DNA of 40,238 bases from an uncultured Actinomycetes bacterium (GTDB taxonomy: Bacteria > Actinomycetota > Actinomycetes > Nanopelagicales > Nanopelagicaceae). The stretch covers positions 1 through 40,238 of the forward strand of contig CAIMZW010000142.1 of assembly GCA_903846075.1 (NCBI GenBank), written 5' to 3'. The translations under genes and the position numbers were made by a program. Positions 9,692 through 17,625 of the stretch are shown here, piece after piece. The notes beneath the pieces were generated by a model. The model had not been told where the DNA came from. It did no database searches and worked only from the letters and a program-made list of their open reading frames with translations. How positions within the stretch are numbered: the first letter of the stretch is position 1; each line of letters begins with the position of its first letter.

Positions 9692-11320
9692 TTACTGCTC
9701 GTTGTAGAACTTCAACAGTGGTGCTCTGAAGTTTGGATCGATGGAGAGACCAGCAGTCTTTCGAATCTCGGTGGTCAATGGACCACCTGACTTGAGGTGA
9801 CCGGTGTTCGCTGCCGTTGTGACCAAATCAGCAACGGTGAGGAGCTGAGCATCGGTGTAGTTGCAGTGATCAGTTCCATTTGCAGAAGGTGTGTTGGTAA
9901 TTGGAGCCCCTGTTGCTGCGAACTTTGTATAGGACTGAGCAGGTGGGTTCCAGATAGCCAAGAAGTTCTTCTTAGGCGCAACGTAGGTATGAGTTGTCAA
10001 GAAGTCCTTCAAAGCAGCAGCCTTTTCGGCGGCGTACTGTGCGGCGTACTTGTCGGCCAACCATTGGACGTTTCCAGCCGGAGTGACCGGGTCAGCTACT
10101 GCTGCGATTGCAATCGTTGGAACATTGATCTTTCCAGTGTGGGAAGCCAAGGTTCGCATCTTTGCCACTGCCGTTGGATCTGCGCTCCAGCGAGGAGCGG
10201 CAGGATTAGCAGGATTCAAGAAAGCCAACATGCCACCGATTGCAGTGTTGCCACTGAGGGCTGCGTTGAAGGAAGCCGATTCGGTAGCAACTCGGGCTGA
10301 GTAATCAGTTCCGGTGTTATCGATAACTGGGCCACCTGATTGTTGTTCGATGTCATAAGTAACCATGACACCAAGAACGCCTGCGTTAGCGATATTTTCC
10401 AAGATTGCCAAGGCAGGGCTTGCTGCCAAAGCAAAGGATGTATATGCCGACGAGTTCGGTGAGCCTGGACCGGTTGTGGAATCAAAGTGTGGGCTCTGAG
10501 TTGGAAGACCAGCCATAAGACCGATCATCAAAAGTGCCGAACGTGGCGGGATTGCCGCGAGCGCTTGACCAGCAGGACCTGATGTATCTGGCCACACATT
10601 GGTTGCAATTGCAGATTGCATCTTGCCAAGTACGGTGAAGACCTTGACGAGGTCTCCCATTGCTTCTGCATATCCAGCAGCACCTGCGGAGTAGTTATGA
10701 CCCTTGATGGATGGATCGAAGAATGTCTTCAATCCCCACAAGACATCGCTAGCCATGGTGAGTTCTGCTTCTACCGAGCCGATTGCAGGACACATAGGTG
10801 CGGCAGCATTAAGAAGTTCAGGATGTTGTTCAGCAAGAGCCTGAGTAATGAATCCGCCGAGTGAGGATCCCCAGGCGGCAACTTTTTGGGTTGTCGGGAA
10901 TTGCTTGCGGAAGAGTCCGATCAATTCGACATCGGATTTCACACCAGCATCAGCATTCCACCCTTGAACTGGGAAGGCTGACCCAGCCAAGCCAAAGCCT
11001 TTGCCGAGCAGTGTGGCTGCGACGGTTGCATCAGGGGCTTGTTGTGGCAGCTTCACTACCTTGTATCCGCCAACAATTGGGATACCGGCAGGAATATCGA
11101 CAGGTAGTCGGTAGCCGTGAGAGTAAAGAAGCAAAGTGCCATTGAAGTTCGCTGGTACCTGCATTACATAAGCCGCGCCATCAGATGTCGCACCTTGGCA
11201 GGTGGTAACGAAACTGACGGTTGCACATGCTGGATCAGCGGCTCGCGCAACTGTAGGCATTGCAGTGAATGCCAAAGAAGCCAAAGCGCCAATCGCAAGG
11301 ATGGAGATCTTCTTATTCAT
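9692..11320 (-). CDS. Secreted alpha/beta hydrolase of unknown specificity
   Basis: A 542-residue exported hydrolase. A signal peptide (MNKKISILAIGALASLAF, then an ARA-AD type cleavage site near residue 28) precedes an alpha/beta-hydrolase core with LLYSHGY (oxyanion region), the nucleophile elbow GSSLGG (Ser153), a candidate acid in AVADPVTPA (Asp410) and a candidate His in GTDHCNY (His485). The stretch between elbow and acid (about 180-400) is long, suggesting a large cap. The start is ATG 11318-11320 with TGAGGA upstream; an ATG 15 bases earlier overlaps the binding-protein stop. It ends the unit that begins with the ABC binding protein, so it may release the molecule that the importer takes up. 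Substrate unknown: esterase, amidase or peptidase are all possible. Confidence 0.85.
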   Translation of the reverse strand: MNKKISILAIGALASLAFTAMPTVARAADPACATVSFVTTCQGATSDGAAYVMQVPANFNGTLLLYSHGYRLPVDIPAGIPIVGGYKVVKLPQQAPDATVAATLLGKGFGLAGSAFPVQGWNADAGVKSDVELIGLFRKQFPTTQKVAAWGSSLGGFITQALAEQHPELLNAAAPMCPAIGSVEAELTMASDVLWGLKTFFDPSIKGHNYSAGAAGYAEAMGDLVKVFTVLGKMQSAIATNVWPDTSGPAGQALAAIPPRSALLMIGLMAGLPTQSPHFDSTTGPGSPNSSAYTSFALAASPALAILENIANAGVLGVMVTYDIEQQSGGPVIDNTGTDYSARVATESASFNAALSGNTAIGGMLAFLNPANPAAPRWSADPTAVAKMRTLASHTGKINVPTIAIAAVADPVTPAGNVQWLADKYAAQYAAEKAAALKDFLTTHTYVAPKKNFLAIWNPPAQSYTKFAATGAPITNTPSANGTDHCNYTDAQLLTVADLVTTAANTGHLKSGGPLTTEIRKTAGLSIDPNFRAPLLKFYNEQ

Positions 11321-11334
11321 GATTGAGGTCCTCA

Positions 11335-12642
11335 TTAGTTTGATGGCAATCCGTTAGTAGGTAGCGCGGGGCGCTTGTAGGTGGATTTCACAATCGCACC
11401 AGTTCCTGAATCAGTGGTGTAGACGGAGTAGGCACCACCAACAGGCTTTAGTTCACCTGCGGAGTTATATTGTCCGAACCAGTACCCCGTGTATCCCACG
11501 TGAACACCTTTGGCATAACCGATAGGTGAAAGAGATGCGCTAGCAAAGGATGATCCCTTAGTTTCAAGAGCGGAGATCAACTTTGCTCGGGTTGGATTTG
11601 ACCCTGCAGCCCGAAGTGCTTCCACGGTCATCATCGCAGTATTCATTCCAACAAGAACGTTATTGTCGAATGTAACGCCACCGTTGTACTTGGCATTAAT
11701 ACCCTGGAAGAAGCTGATGTATTCATCGGATGTATCGGTTGGAGCCGGCAAGAAGGAAGCGCCAATGGCACCGGTCAATACATAAGGTGGAACACCAACG
11801 GCTTTGAGAGTCGTAGCATCGCCGCCGACTGATCCGAGGATCCATTGGGCCTTGTAACCAAGAGCAGCGGAAGTTGCTAGAGCAGCTCCAGAGGCAGTAG
11901 TTACACCGAACATAACAACTACTTCAGCGCCGGCAGACTTCAACTTGCCGACCCAGCCTTGAGCGGTCTGTGCGCTTTGTGAACCTGACGCATAGGGAAC
12001 TGAAACATCAAACTTCACACCGGCTTGTTTAAATCCGGCAAGAGCATCGCTACCAAAGTCATCATCTTGATAGATCAACCCAAGTTTCTTTCCAGCAAAG
12101 TTTTCTTTGAGGTACTGCCCCATGATCTTTGCTTCCATGATGTAAGAAGGAAAAAGCGCGAAGGTGCTGGGATACGCCTTGGTGTTTGCGAATCCGCTGT
12201 AACCCGTATTCACAAAGAGGCTAGGAATTCCCCGACGCCCTAAGTTCACCGACCGTGCGACCGCAATGTTGTTGGCAGTCCCCAGAGCACCGACAACCGC
12301 GAAAACTTTATCTTTTAAAATAAGTTCATTGGTCTTGTTGACCGCTTGCGTTGGCAAGTAGGCATCGTCTTTCACCACGAGTGAGATCTTTCGACCGTAC
12401 ACCCCGCCGTTATCGTTGACGTAGTTGAAGTATGCATTCATCGCCGACGGAATTTTGTTATAGCCAGGAGCGGCAATTCCTGTGAGCGGAATGGTGATCC
12501 CCAACTTTATTTGAGTCGCTGATACGCCGACTTCCGTATGCGCATTAAACGCTTGCGCCGGGAGAACCGTTAAAGCTAGTGCGCCCGCTGCCAGCGTCGC
12601 AGAAGCAAGAACCGCGCGCCTCGTGCGTCGTAATCCGAACAT
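11335..12642 (-). CDS. ABC importer substrate-binding protein, LivK/Peripla_BP_6 type
   Basis: A type I periplasmic-binding-fold protein of 435 residues, like those that capture branched-chain amino acids, urea or amides. The export signal (MFGLRRTRRAVLASATLAAG) ends in an AQA-FNA site and carries no lipobox Cys, unusual for a monoderm binding protein. The mature part begins with the family segment IKLGITIPLTG, followed by NDNGGVYGRKISLVVKDD and VFAVVGALGT. ATG start with GGAAGGAAAC upstream. It sits 113 bases from livM, behind its own candidate promoter, and directly before the hydrolase gene, so the pair may be expressed above the permease genes. Ligand cannot be read from sequence. Confidence 0.93.
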   Translation of the reverse strand: MFGLRRTRRAVLASATLAAGALALTVLPAQAFNAHTEVGVSATQIKLGITIPLTGIAAPGYNKIPSAMNAYFNYVNDNGGVYGRKISLVVKDDAYLPTQAVNKTNELILKDKVFAVVGALGTANNIAVARSVNLGRRGIPSLFVNTGYSGFANTKAYPSTFALFPSYIMEAKIMGQYLKENFAGKKLGLIYQDDDFGSDALAGFKQAGVKFDVSVPYASGSQSAQTAQGWVGKLKSAGAEVVVMFGVTTASGAALATSAALGYKAQWILGSVGGDATTLKAVGVPPYVLTGAIGASFLPAPTDTSDEYISFFQGINAKYNGGVTFDNNVLVGMNTAMMTVEALRAAGSNPTRAKLISALETKGSSFASASLSPIGYAKGVHVGYTGYWFGQYNSAGELKPVGGAYSVYTTDSGTGAIVKSTYKRPALPTNGLPSN

Positions 12643-12660
12643 GTGTTTCCTTCCTACAAA

Positions 12661-12688
12661 AATCTAGAGGGATAAACTTTGAGGTCAA
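12661..12688 (-). promoter_or_regulatory. Candidate promoter for the binding-protein gene
   Basis: Minus-strand TTGACC (12683-12688) and TAGATT (12661-12666) with a 16-base spacer; the predicted start is about 12 bases before the ATG at 12642, leaving room for the GGAAGGAAAC ribosome site. It lies in the 113-base gap after livM, the largest spacer in the cassette. Confidence 0.45.
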
Positions 12689-12755
12689 AAAATTTCTCAC
12701 TCGCTTGCGAAAGTCAGAAATGCAGAACGCAGGTTATCGCGAGATAAAAGAGAAG

Positions 12756-13727
12756 TTAACGTCGGAAAAGTCTCGGACCGTTTGGAAAGAACAGCACCGA
12801 CACAATTAGCAACGCACTCATCATCAATCCCGGGAGATTGGCGGTCACTCTCTCGGAGCCCCCGAGATGCGTTGCGAGCGCATCAGTGAGCTCTGGGATG
12901 GCGACCAACACCACCGCACCGACAATGCTACCTGTGAGTAGGGTCACTCCCGCAAGGACCGCGCCCGTAACAATTGCAAAAGAGAGTGCCAGCGGGAAGG
13001 CGCTTGGGGTCACCAGGCTCAAAGTCATGGCTAAAAGTGCCCCCGCTAGCCCGGCAATTCCCGCGCTAATGGTGAAAGCAAGGATTTTCGAGCGCCCGAT
13101 ATGAATTCCGGCCAAGGCTGCTGCTGTGGGATTGGAACGAGCCGCCCGCCAGTTACGGCCATAACGACTTCCCAGCACGTTATGAACCAACCAGGTCATC
13201 ACCAAAGCCGCCAGGCCAGCGATCCAGAAATACCAGTGGTATTGGGTGAAATCTTGCCCTAAGGAGAGTGGTGGCTGGCCAACGTCGTAATTGAGCCCTT
13301 GTTCTCCGCCGAGAACGGAGAACTGGTTGGCAAGGGAGGGTAATCCCACGGCTAGGGCAAGAGTGGTTCCCGCTAAATAAGGTCCAGAAAGTCTGCCCGC
13401 AGCTACCCCCAAGATGGCTCCAAAGAGGGCCGCGGCCAAAACGGCGACCACGAAGGAGAGCCAAACTGGTGCATGCCAATCGTTTCTACTTAAGACCGCC
13501 GCATAGCCACCAACCGCCATCAGCGCGCCATGGCCTAAGGAGATTTGGCCCGAGTAGCCAGTCAGCAAAATGATGGAGGAAATTGCCACAACATAAACCG
13601 CGACGGTGGCCCCTTGATATACCCGAAGTTCATCCACCCGATTGCTGACCAAAAATAGAACTATTCCGATGGCGATAAAGATCAAATTCGCTCTAAGTTG
13701 GTTACGGCCCCCATTTTTTCTAAGCAT
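12756..13727 (-). CDS. livM: ABC importer permease, LivM type
   Basis: The second membrane subunit of a branched-chain-amino-acid-type importer, 323 residues, with about nine hydrophobic segments. The LivM hallmarks TGYSGQISLGHGALMAVGGYAA (about residues 57-78) and LSGPYLAGTTLALAV are visible. A short basic N-terminus (MLRKNGGRNQLR) precedes the first membrane helix. ATG start, overlapping livH by eight bases. The family transports Leu/Ile/Val but also urea, amides and other amino acids, so the liv symbol marks family, not proven substrate. Confidence 0.93.
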   Translation of the reverse strand: MLRKNGGRNQLRANLIFIAIGIVLFLVSNRVDELRVYQGATVAVYVVAISSIILLTGYSGQISLGHGALMAVGGYAAVLSRNDWHAPVWLSFVVAVLAAALFGAILGVAAGRLSGPYLAGTTLALAVGLPSLANQFSVLGGEQGLNYDVGQPPLSLGQDFTQYHWYFWIAGLAALVMTWLVHNVLGSRYGRNWRAARSNPTAAALAGIHIGRSKILAFTISAGIAGLAGALLAMTLSLVTPSAFPLALSFAIVTGAVLAGVTLLTGSIVGAVVLVAIPELTDALATHLGGSERVTANLPGLMMSALLIVSVLFFPNGPRLFRR

Positions 13728-14616
13728 TGCGACTCCGTTTCGAGCCGATCAGGCCTGCTGGCTTTACCAGCAGAACTGCTATGAGCACCATGAACGCCGC
13801 AGGGAATGCGAGAGAGCTACTGACGTATTCCAAAACAAAAGCCAGTCCGATTCCTAAAATCAAACCGCCGACCGCAGCCCCAACCAAACTCTCCAAACCA
13901 CCAATGACTGCCGCGACAAAACCAGAGACGAGAAGAAGGTCCAGTGAATTTGGCGCTAGATAATTTGTCGGAGTAACCAAGATTCCCGCAATCGCTCCGG
14001 CAGATCCAGCGAAGGCCCACCCAATGGTTCGAGTGAGGTCAACTCGTATTCCCGAGAGCCTGGCAATCTCAGGTTGGTAAGCACTTGCTCGAAGAGCTAG
14101 TCCAAGATTTGTGCGTTGAAAAATCAGGGCAAAGATAAGCATGACAAGAAAAGTTATAACCACGATCAGCAAATTGATCGGAGCAAATGGAATGGTTGTG
14201 TGGCCGAAGGTGAAACCATGATTGGTCACTGGCAATTTGAATTGCCGTAAATCACCGCCCCAAATTAATCCGACTACAGCTCTAATGAGACCGAGCAAAC
14301 CTAGTGTTGCAATAACGGGTGCAATCGCAGCAACAGGTCCCTGATGTGCGCGTTTAACCATAATACGAATAAGCAAAATATCCACAAGTGCACCGATGAG
14401 CGCACCAGAAATGACTGCAACTGGAAATGCCAGCCAATAATTATTGGTGTGCGAGATGACGACATATCCAATGTAGGTAGAGAGAATGGCTTGCCCTGCT
14501 TGCGCGAAATTCACCACGCGAGTTGAACGCCAAACTAAAACTAAGGCCAGCGCCATTAATCCATAAATAGATCCGCCACTGATGCCAATGAGTATGGTGT
14601 TAATGAATCGCTCCAT
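13720..14616 (-). CDS. livH: ABC importer permease, LivH type
   Basis: First membrane subunit of the importer, 298 residues, almost entirely hydrophobic. It opens MERFINTILIGISGGSIYGL and includes RSTRVVNFAQAG, the LivH signature region, and RASAYQPEIARLSGIRVD, the cytoplasmic coupling segment for the ATPases. ATG start overlaps the livF stop by one base (TGATG), and its stop overlaps livM, so the two permeases are translationally coupled. Confidence 0.93.
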   Translation of the reverse strand: MERFINTILIGISGGSIYGLMALALVLVWRSTRVVNFAQAGQAILSTYIGYVVISHTNNYWLAFPVAVISGALIGALVDILLIRIMVKRAHQGPVAAIAPVIATLGLLGLIRAVVGLIWGGDLRQFKLPVTNHGFTFGHTTIPFAPINLLIVVITFLVMLIFALIFQRTNLGLALRASAYQPEIARLSGIRVDLTRTIGWAFAGSAGAIAGILVTPTNYLAPNSLDLLLVSGFVAAVIGGLESLVGAAVGGLILGIGLAFVLEYVSSSLAFPAAFMVLIAVLLVKPAGLIGSKRSRNA

Positions 14617-15329
14617 CAGTACCCCAAATACGCAGCGCGCAGCGCTGGATCGTTAAGTAAAGAATGAGAAGGACCAACCGTCACCAGTTCACCTAAATTA
14701 ATAATGATGCCGATATCCGCAATTTGAAGCGCGCTCGTAGCATTCTGTTCCACGAGTAAGACCGTTAAGTCATAGGTATGGCGCAAGGAATTTATCGCGC
14801 TAAATATTTGCTCGATAATCAGCGGCGCTAAACCTAAGGAAGGTTCGTCCAGCAAGAGCAACGAAGGTCTTGCAATGAGAGCGCGACCAATCGCCAACAT
14901 TTGACGCTCGCCCCCTGAGAGTGAGTCGGCACTTTGAGAGAGCCTGGCAGCCAAGATAGGAAAGAGATCTAATACTTCAGTGGTTGCTCGGGCAACATCC
15001 TTTTTATCTTTGCGCCAGATACCGCTGAGAGCCAAATTTTCTTTCACGGACAATTCTGGAATGACTGCCTTGCCATCGGAGACATGAACAATGCCACTGC
15101 GTACTAAATTTTCCGGCTTCTTATTTATGATCGATGTTTCATGCCAGGTGGCATTACCAGCATGAACATGTTTTAAACCAGAGAGGGCGCGAAGTAATGT
15201 CGTCTTACCAGCTCCGTTGGCACCGATGACCGCAGCAAGCTGACCTGACTCAACCGTAAAACTCAAATTACGAACTGCGCGAATGGCGCCGTGATTGACT
15301 TCAAGGTTTGTGATCACAAGACCGCTCAT
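14616..15329 (-). CDS. livF: ABC importer ATPase, LivF type
   Basis: One of two nucleotide-binding subunits, 237 residues. Walker A is GANGAGKT, the signature is an intact LSGGERQ, Walker B is LLLLDEPSLGL, and the switch-His segment (LLVEQN) carries Gln in place of His, as is usual in LivF. ATG start overlaps livG by four bases (ATGA). Unlike its partner LivG, all ATP-site motifs look normal, so at least the site built on the LivF signature should be competent. Confidence 0.95.
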   Translation of the reverse strand: MSGLVITNLEVNHGAIRAVRNLSFTVESGQLAAVIGANGAGKTTLLRALSGLKHVHAGNATWHETSIINKKPENLVRSGIVHVSDGKAVIPELSVKENLALSGIWRKDKKDVARATTEVLDLFPILAARLSQSADSLSGGERQMLAIGRALIARPSLLLLDEPSLGLAPLIIEQIFSAINSLRHTYDLTVLLVEQNATSALQIADIGIIINLGELVTVGPSHSLLNDPALRAAYLGY

Positions 15330-16102
15330 TTGTGGCCAACTCCCAAATAAGCAGCAACCACGGCTGGATCCTGACGTACATCTTCTGCGGCTCCGCTGGC
15401 AATAACTTCACCAAAGTTCAACACATAAAGTCTGGAACAAACGGTCATAACGACATCCATGTGATGCTCCACCAAGAGCACTGAGCAGTCGTGAGCAAGA
15501 TTTCGAATCAGACCATTCATCCAATCAATATCTTGCGCTCCTAACCCACCTGCAGGTTCATCAAGTAAAAGTATTTTGGGTTCGGTGACGAGGGCGCGAG
15601 CAATCGCGATTCGCTTCGTCACGGGGTAGGGCAAGGTATCTACCCGTCGATCAGCGATCCCGGAGGCATAAACACGTTCCAAAGCCGTGAGCGCTCGAGC
15701 ACGAAGTGCGCGCTCATCTCTGCCATTAAGACCCAGGGCGGCCCGAATTAATCCACTCTTACTAAAACGACTTGCCCCAATCATGACATTTTCCAATACA
15801 GTCATATCTGGAAAGAGACCAACCCCTTGAAGGGTTCGGGCGATACCAAGTCCTGTCAGTTGATCCGGTGCCGGCCAATCTCGCATTTCATTATTGAGTC
15901 TGAATTCACCAGCATCTGGTTTTACGATGCCCGAGAGCGCATTAAAAAATGTTGTCTTACCCGCTCCATTGGGTCCGATGAGCCCAACAACTTCTTTCTC
16001 ATGTAAATCAAGCGAAACATTTGTGAGGGCATGGAGGCCGCCAAAACTAATGGAGAGACCCGAAACCGAGAGCAGCGAGGAGCGTTCGCTCACGCCAAAC
16101 AC
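15326..16102 (-). CDS. livG: ABC importer ATPase, LivG type, with a degenerate signature motif
   Basis: The first gene of the importer operon, 258 residues. Walker A GPNGAGKT (43-50), a Q-loop (LQGVGLFPDM) and Walker B LLLDEPAGGLG with a following LLVEHH are intact. The signature, usually LSYGQQ or LPYGQQ in LivG, reads LPYPVTKR (157-164), losing the conserved Gly and Gln. One of the two composite ATP sites may therefore hydrolyse ATP poorly. The start is GTG 16100-16102; the GTG nine bases inside (16091-16093) has a better-placed AGAAGAGG and may be the true start. It lies 51 bases after alr. Family certain, effect of the variant motif inferred. Confidence 0.93.
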   Translation of the reverse strand: MFGVSERSSLLSVSGLSISFGGLHALTNVSLDLHEKEVVGLIGPNGAGKTTFFNALSGIVKPDAGEFRLNNEMRDWPAPDQLTGLGIARTLQGVGLFPDMTVLENVMIGASRFSKSGLIRAALGLNGRDERALRARALTALERVYASGIADRRVDTLPYPVTKRIAIARALVTEPKILLLDEPAGGLGAQDIDWMNGLIRNLAHDCSVLLVEHHMDVVMTVCSRLYVLNFGEVIASGAAEDVRQDPAVVAAYLGVGHK

Positions 16103-16153
16103 CTCTTCTCTGGTTCATCCCACCCCATGCCAGTTGCAGGGAGTCTTGATTAC

Positions 16154-17272
16154 TTAGCGAAGATAGATTCTAGGTACTCTGGCAGCGATTCGAGTGACAA
16201 TTTCATAATTAATTGTTCCGGAAGCTCTAGCCCAATCGTCTACAGATTGGCCAGCCCCGCCAAATACATCCACCCAATCCCCTGCCTGTGCAGTCGAACG
16301 CGATCCCAAATCGACTACAAATTGATCCATAGAAACGCGCCCAACCAGCGGCGCCAATTTGCCACCTGATTTGGTGTGAACAAAAACTGCCGCCTCACTT
16401 GAGGTATTTCTTGGAATGCCATCGGCATAGCCCATGGCGATGACACCTAATTTAGTATTTTTCGAGAGCACAGCCGTGCCGCCATAACCAACTGCGCTGC
16501 CCGCTGGAACTTTCTTGACTAAATGTAATTTGGCTTGAAGATGCATGGCTGGAGTCAGTTCCAAAGATGTCGAAGAGCCTAGAGTCGCTACATCAGGACT
16601 TAATCCATACATCGCAATTCCAATCCGCACGAGATCATGATGCGCATTTAGATTCACTAACGTGGCCGCCGAGTTTGATAAGTGAATAACGGAAGGCGAA
16701 ATTCCTACTGAACGAAGTTGATCCACCCGCTTAGCAAAGGTCTTCATCTGCTCAACATTTGCAAGTTCTTCTGGCTCATCGGCTCTGGCAAAGTGCGACC
16801 AGATTCCTACGATCGAAAGTTCATCTTTTAGCGCCACGATCTCTCTAAGAAAATCCGGCCATTCATCAAGAAAACCGCCGCGACTCATTCCGGTATCGAC
16901 TTCAATATGGACTCTCGGTGTGATCCCGAGGGATCTTGCTGCCGCCACAATTTCGTGAAGAATTTTGATTGAGGGAACTGATAAATCAATCCCGTTCGCG
17001 ATCGCTAAATCGAAATCATCTCCTGGTGGAGTTAACCACGCAATAATTCGAGCCCGGATTCCAGTCTTTCTCAGCGTTAACGCCTCTTCCAAAAGGGCCA
17101 CACCAAGCCAAGTAGCACCGCTTGCCAGCGCAGTATTCGCAACTGGAACTAATCCGTGGCCGTATGCATCTGCCTTGACTACGGCAAGTATCTGAGAGCC
17201 TGTCGATGCTTTAATCCGTTTGATGTTGGCAGCAATCGCCTTCAAATCGATATTTACTTGTGCGTGATTCAT
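16154..17272 (-). CDS. alr: Alanine racemase
   Basis: A PLP enzyme making D-alanine for peptidoglycan. The 372-residue product has the PLP lysine in VVKADAYGHG (Lys33), HIEVDTGMSRGG, and the second catalytic base in GYADGIPR (Tyr). Fold order is the usual N-terminal TIM barrel then C-terminal beta domain (VGRVSMDQFVVDLG). ATG start overlaps acpS in ATGA. It belongs with glmM, glmS and the PAP2 gene as a cell-wall precursor group. The actinobacterial nnr gene, which often sits between acpS and alr, is absent here. Confidence 0.96.
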   Translation of the reverse strand: MNHAQVNIDLKAIAANIKRIKASTGSQILAVVKADAYGHGLVPVANTALASGATWLGVALLEEALTLRKTGIRARIIAWLTPPGDDFDLAIANGIDLSVPSIKILHEIVAAARSLGITPRVHIEVDTGMSRGGFLDEWPDFLREIVALKDELSIVGIWSHFARADEPEELANVEQMKTFAKRVDQLRSVGISPSVIHLSNSAATLVNLNAHHDLVRIGIAMYGLSPDVATLGSSTSLELTPAMHLQAKLHLVKKVPAGSAVGYGGTAVLSKNTKLGVIAMGYADGIPRNTSSEAAVFVHTKSGGKLAPLVGRVSMDQFVVDLGSRSTAQAGDWVDVFGGAGQSVDDWARASGTINYEIVTRIAARVPRIYLR

Positions 17273-17625
17273 GGCTTGGCCTCAACAATAACCATGGCGG
17301 AGGCGATGCCAGCATCGTGGGAAAGGGAGAGATGGACAATGGACTCAGCCAGCCTTTGTGCCAGAGCGCCTGAAAATACAAATACCGGTTTTCCGCTGAG
17401 TTCATTAATGACTTCAACCTCTTGCCAGTTAAAGGTGGCAGTTTTCGCATTCAAGGCCTTAGCCAAAGCTTCTTTGGCAGCGAATCTGGCCGCTAAAGAG
17501 GAAATTTTCATAACCGATTCATTTTCGGTAAATAACCGTCGGCGAAGGGCGCTGGTACGGTCTAATGATTCTTGGAATCGACCAATATCGACGACATCAA
17601 TTCCGACTCCGCTAATGGCGGCCAT
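17269..17625 (-). CDS. acpS: Holo-[acyl-carrier-protein] synthase
   Basis: Transfers 4'-phosphopantetheine from CoA to acyl carrier protein, activating fatty-acid synthesis. At 118 residues it is normal size. Motifs: GVGIDVVDIGRF (magnesium-binding Asp) and RFAAKEALAKAL (the F-x-x-KE-A signature). Both GTG 17626-17628 and ATG 17623-17625 are possible starts; the ATG gives a one-base TGATG overlap with the PAP2 gene and was chosen. Tight overlaps on both sides indicate one operon with the PAP2 gene and alr. Confidence 0.94.
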   Translation of the reverse strand: MAAISGVGIDVVDIGRFQESLDRTSALRRRLFTENESVMKISSLAARFAAKEALAKALNAKTATFNWQEVEVINELSGKPVFVFSGALAQRLAESIVHLSLSHDAGIASAMVIVEAKP

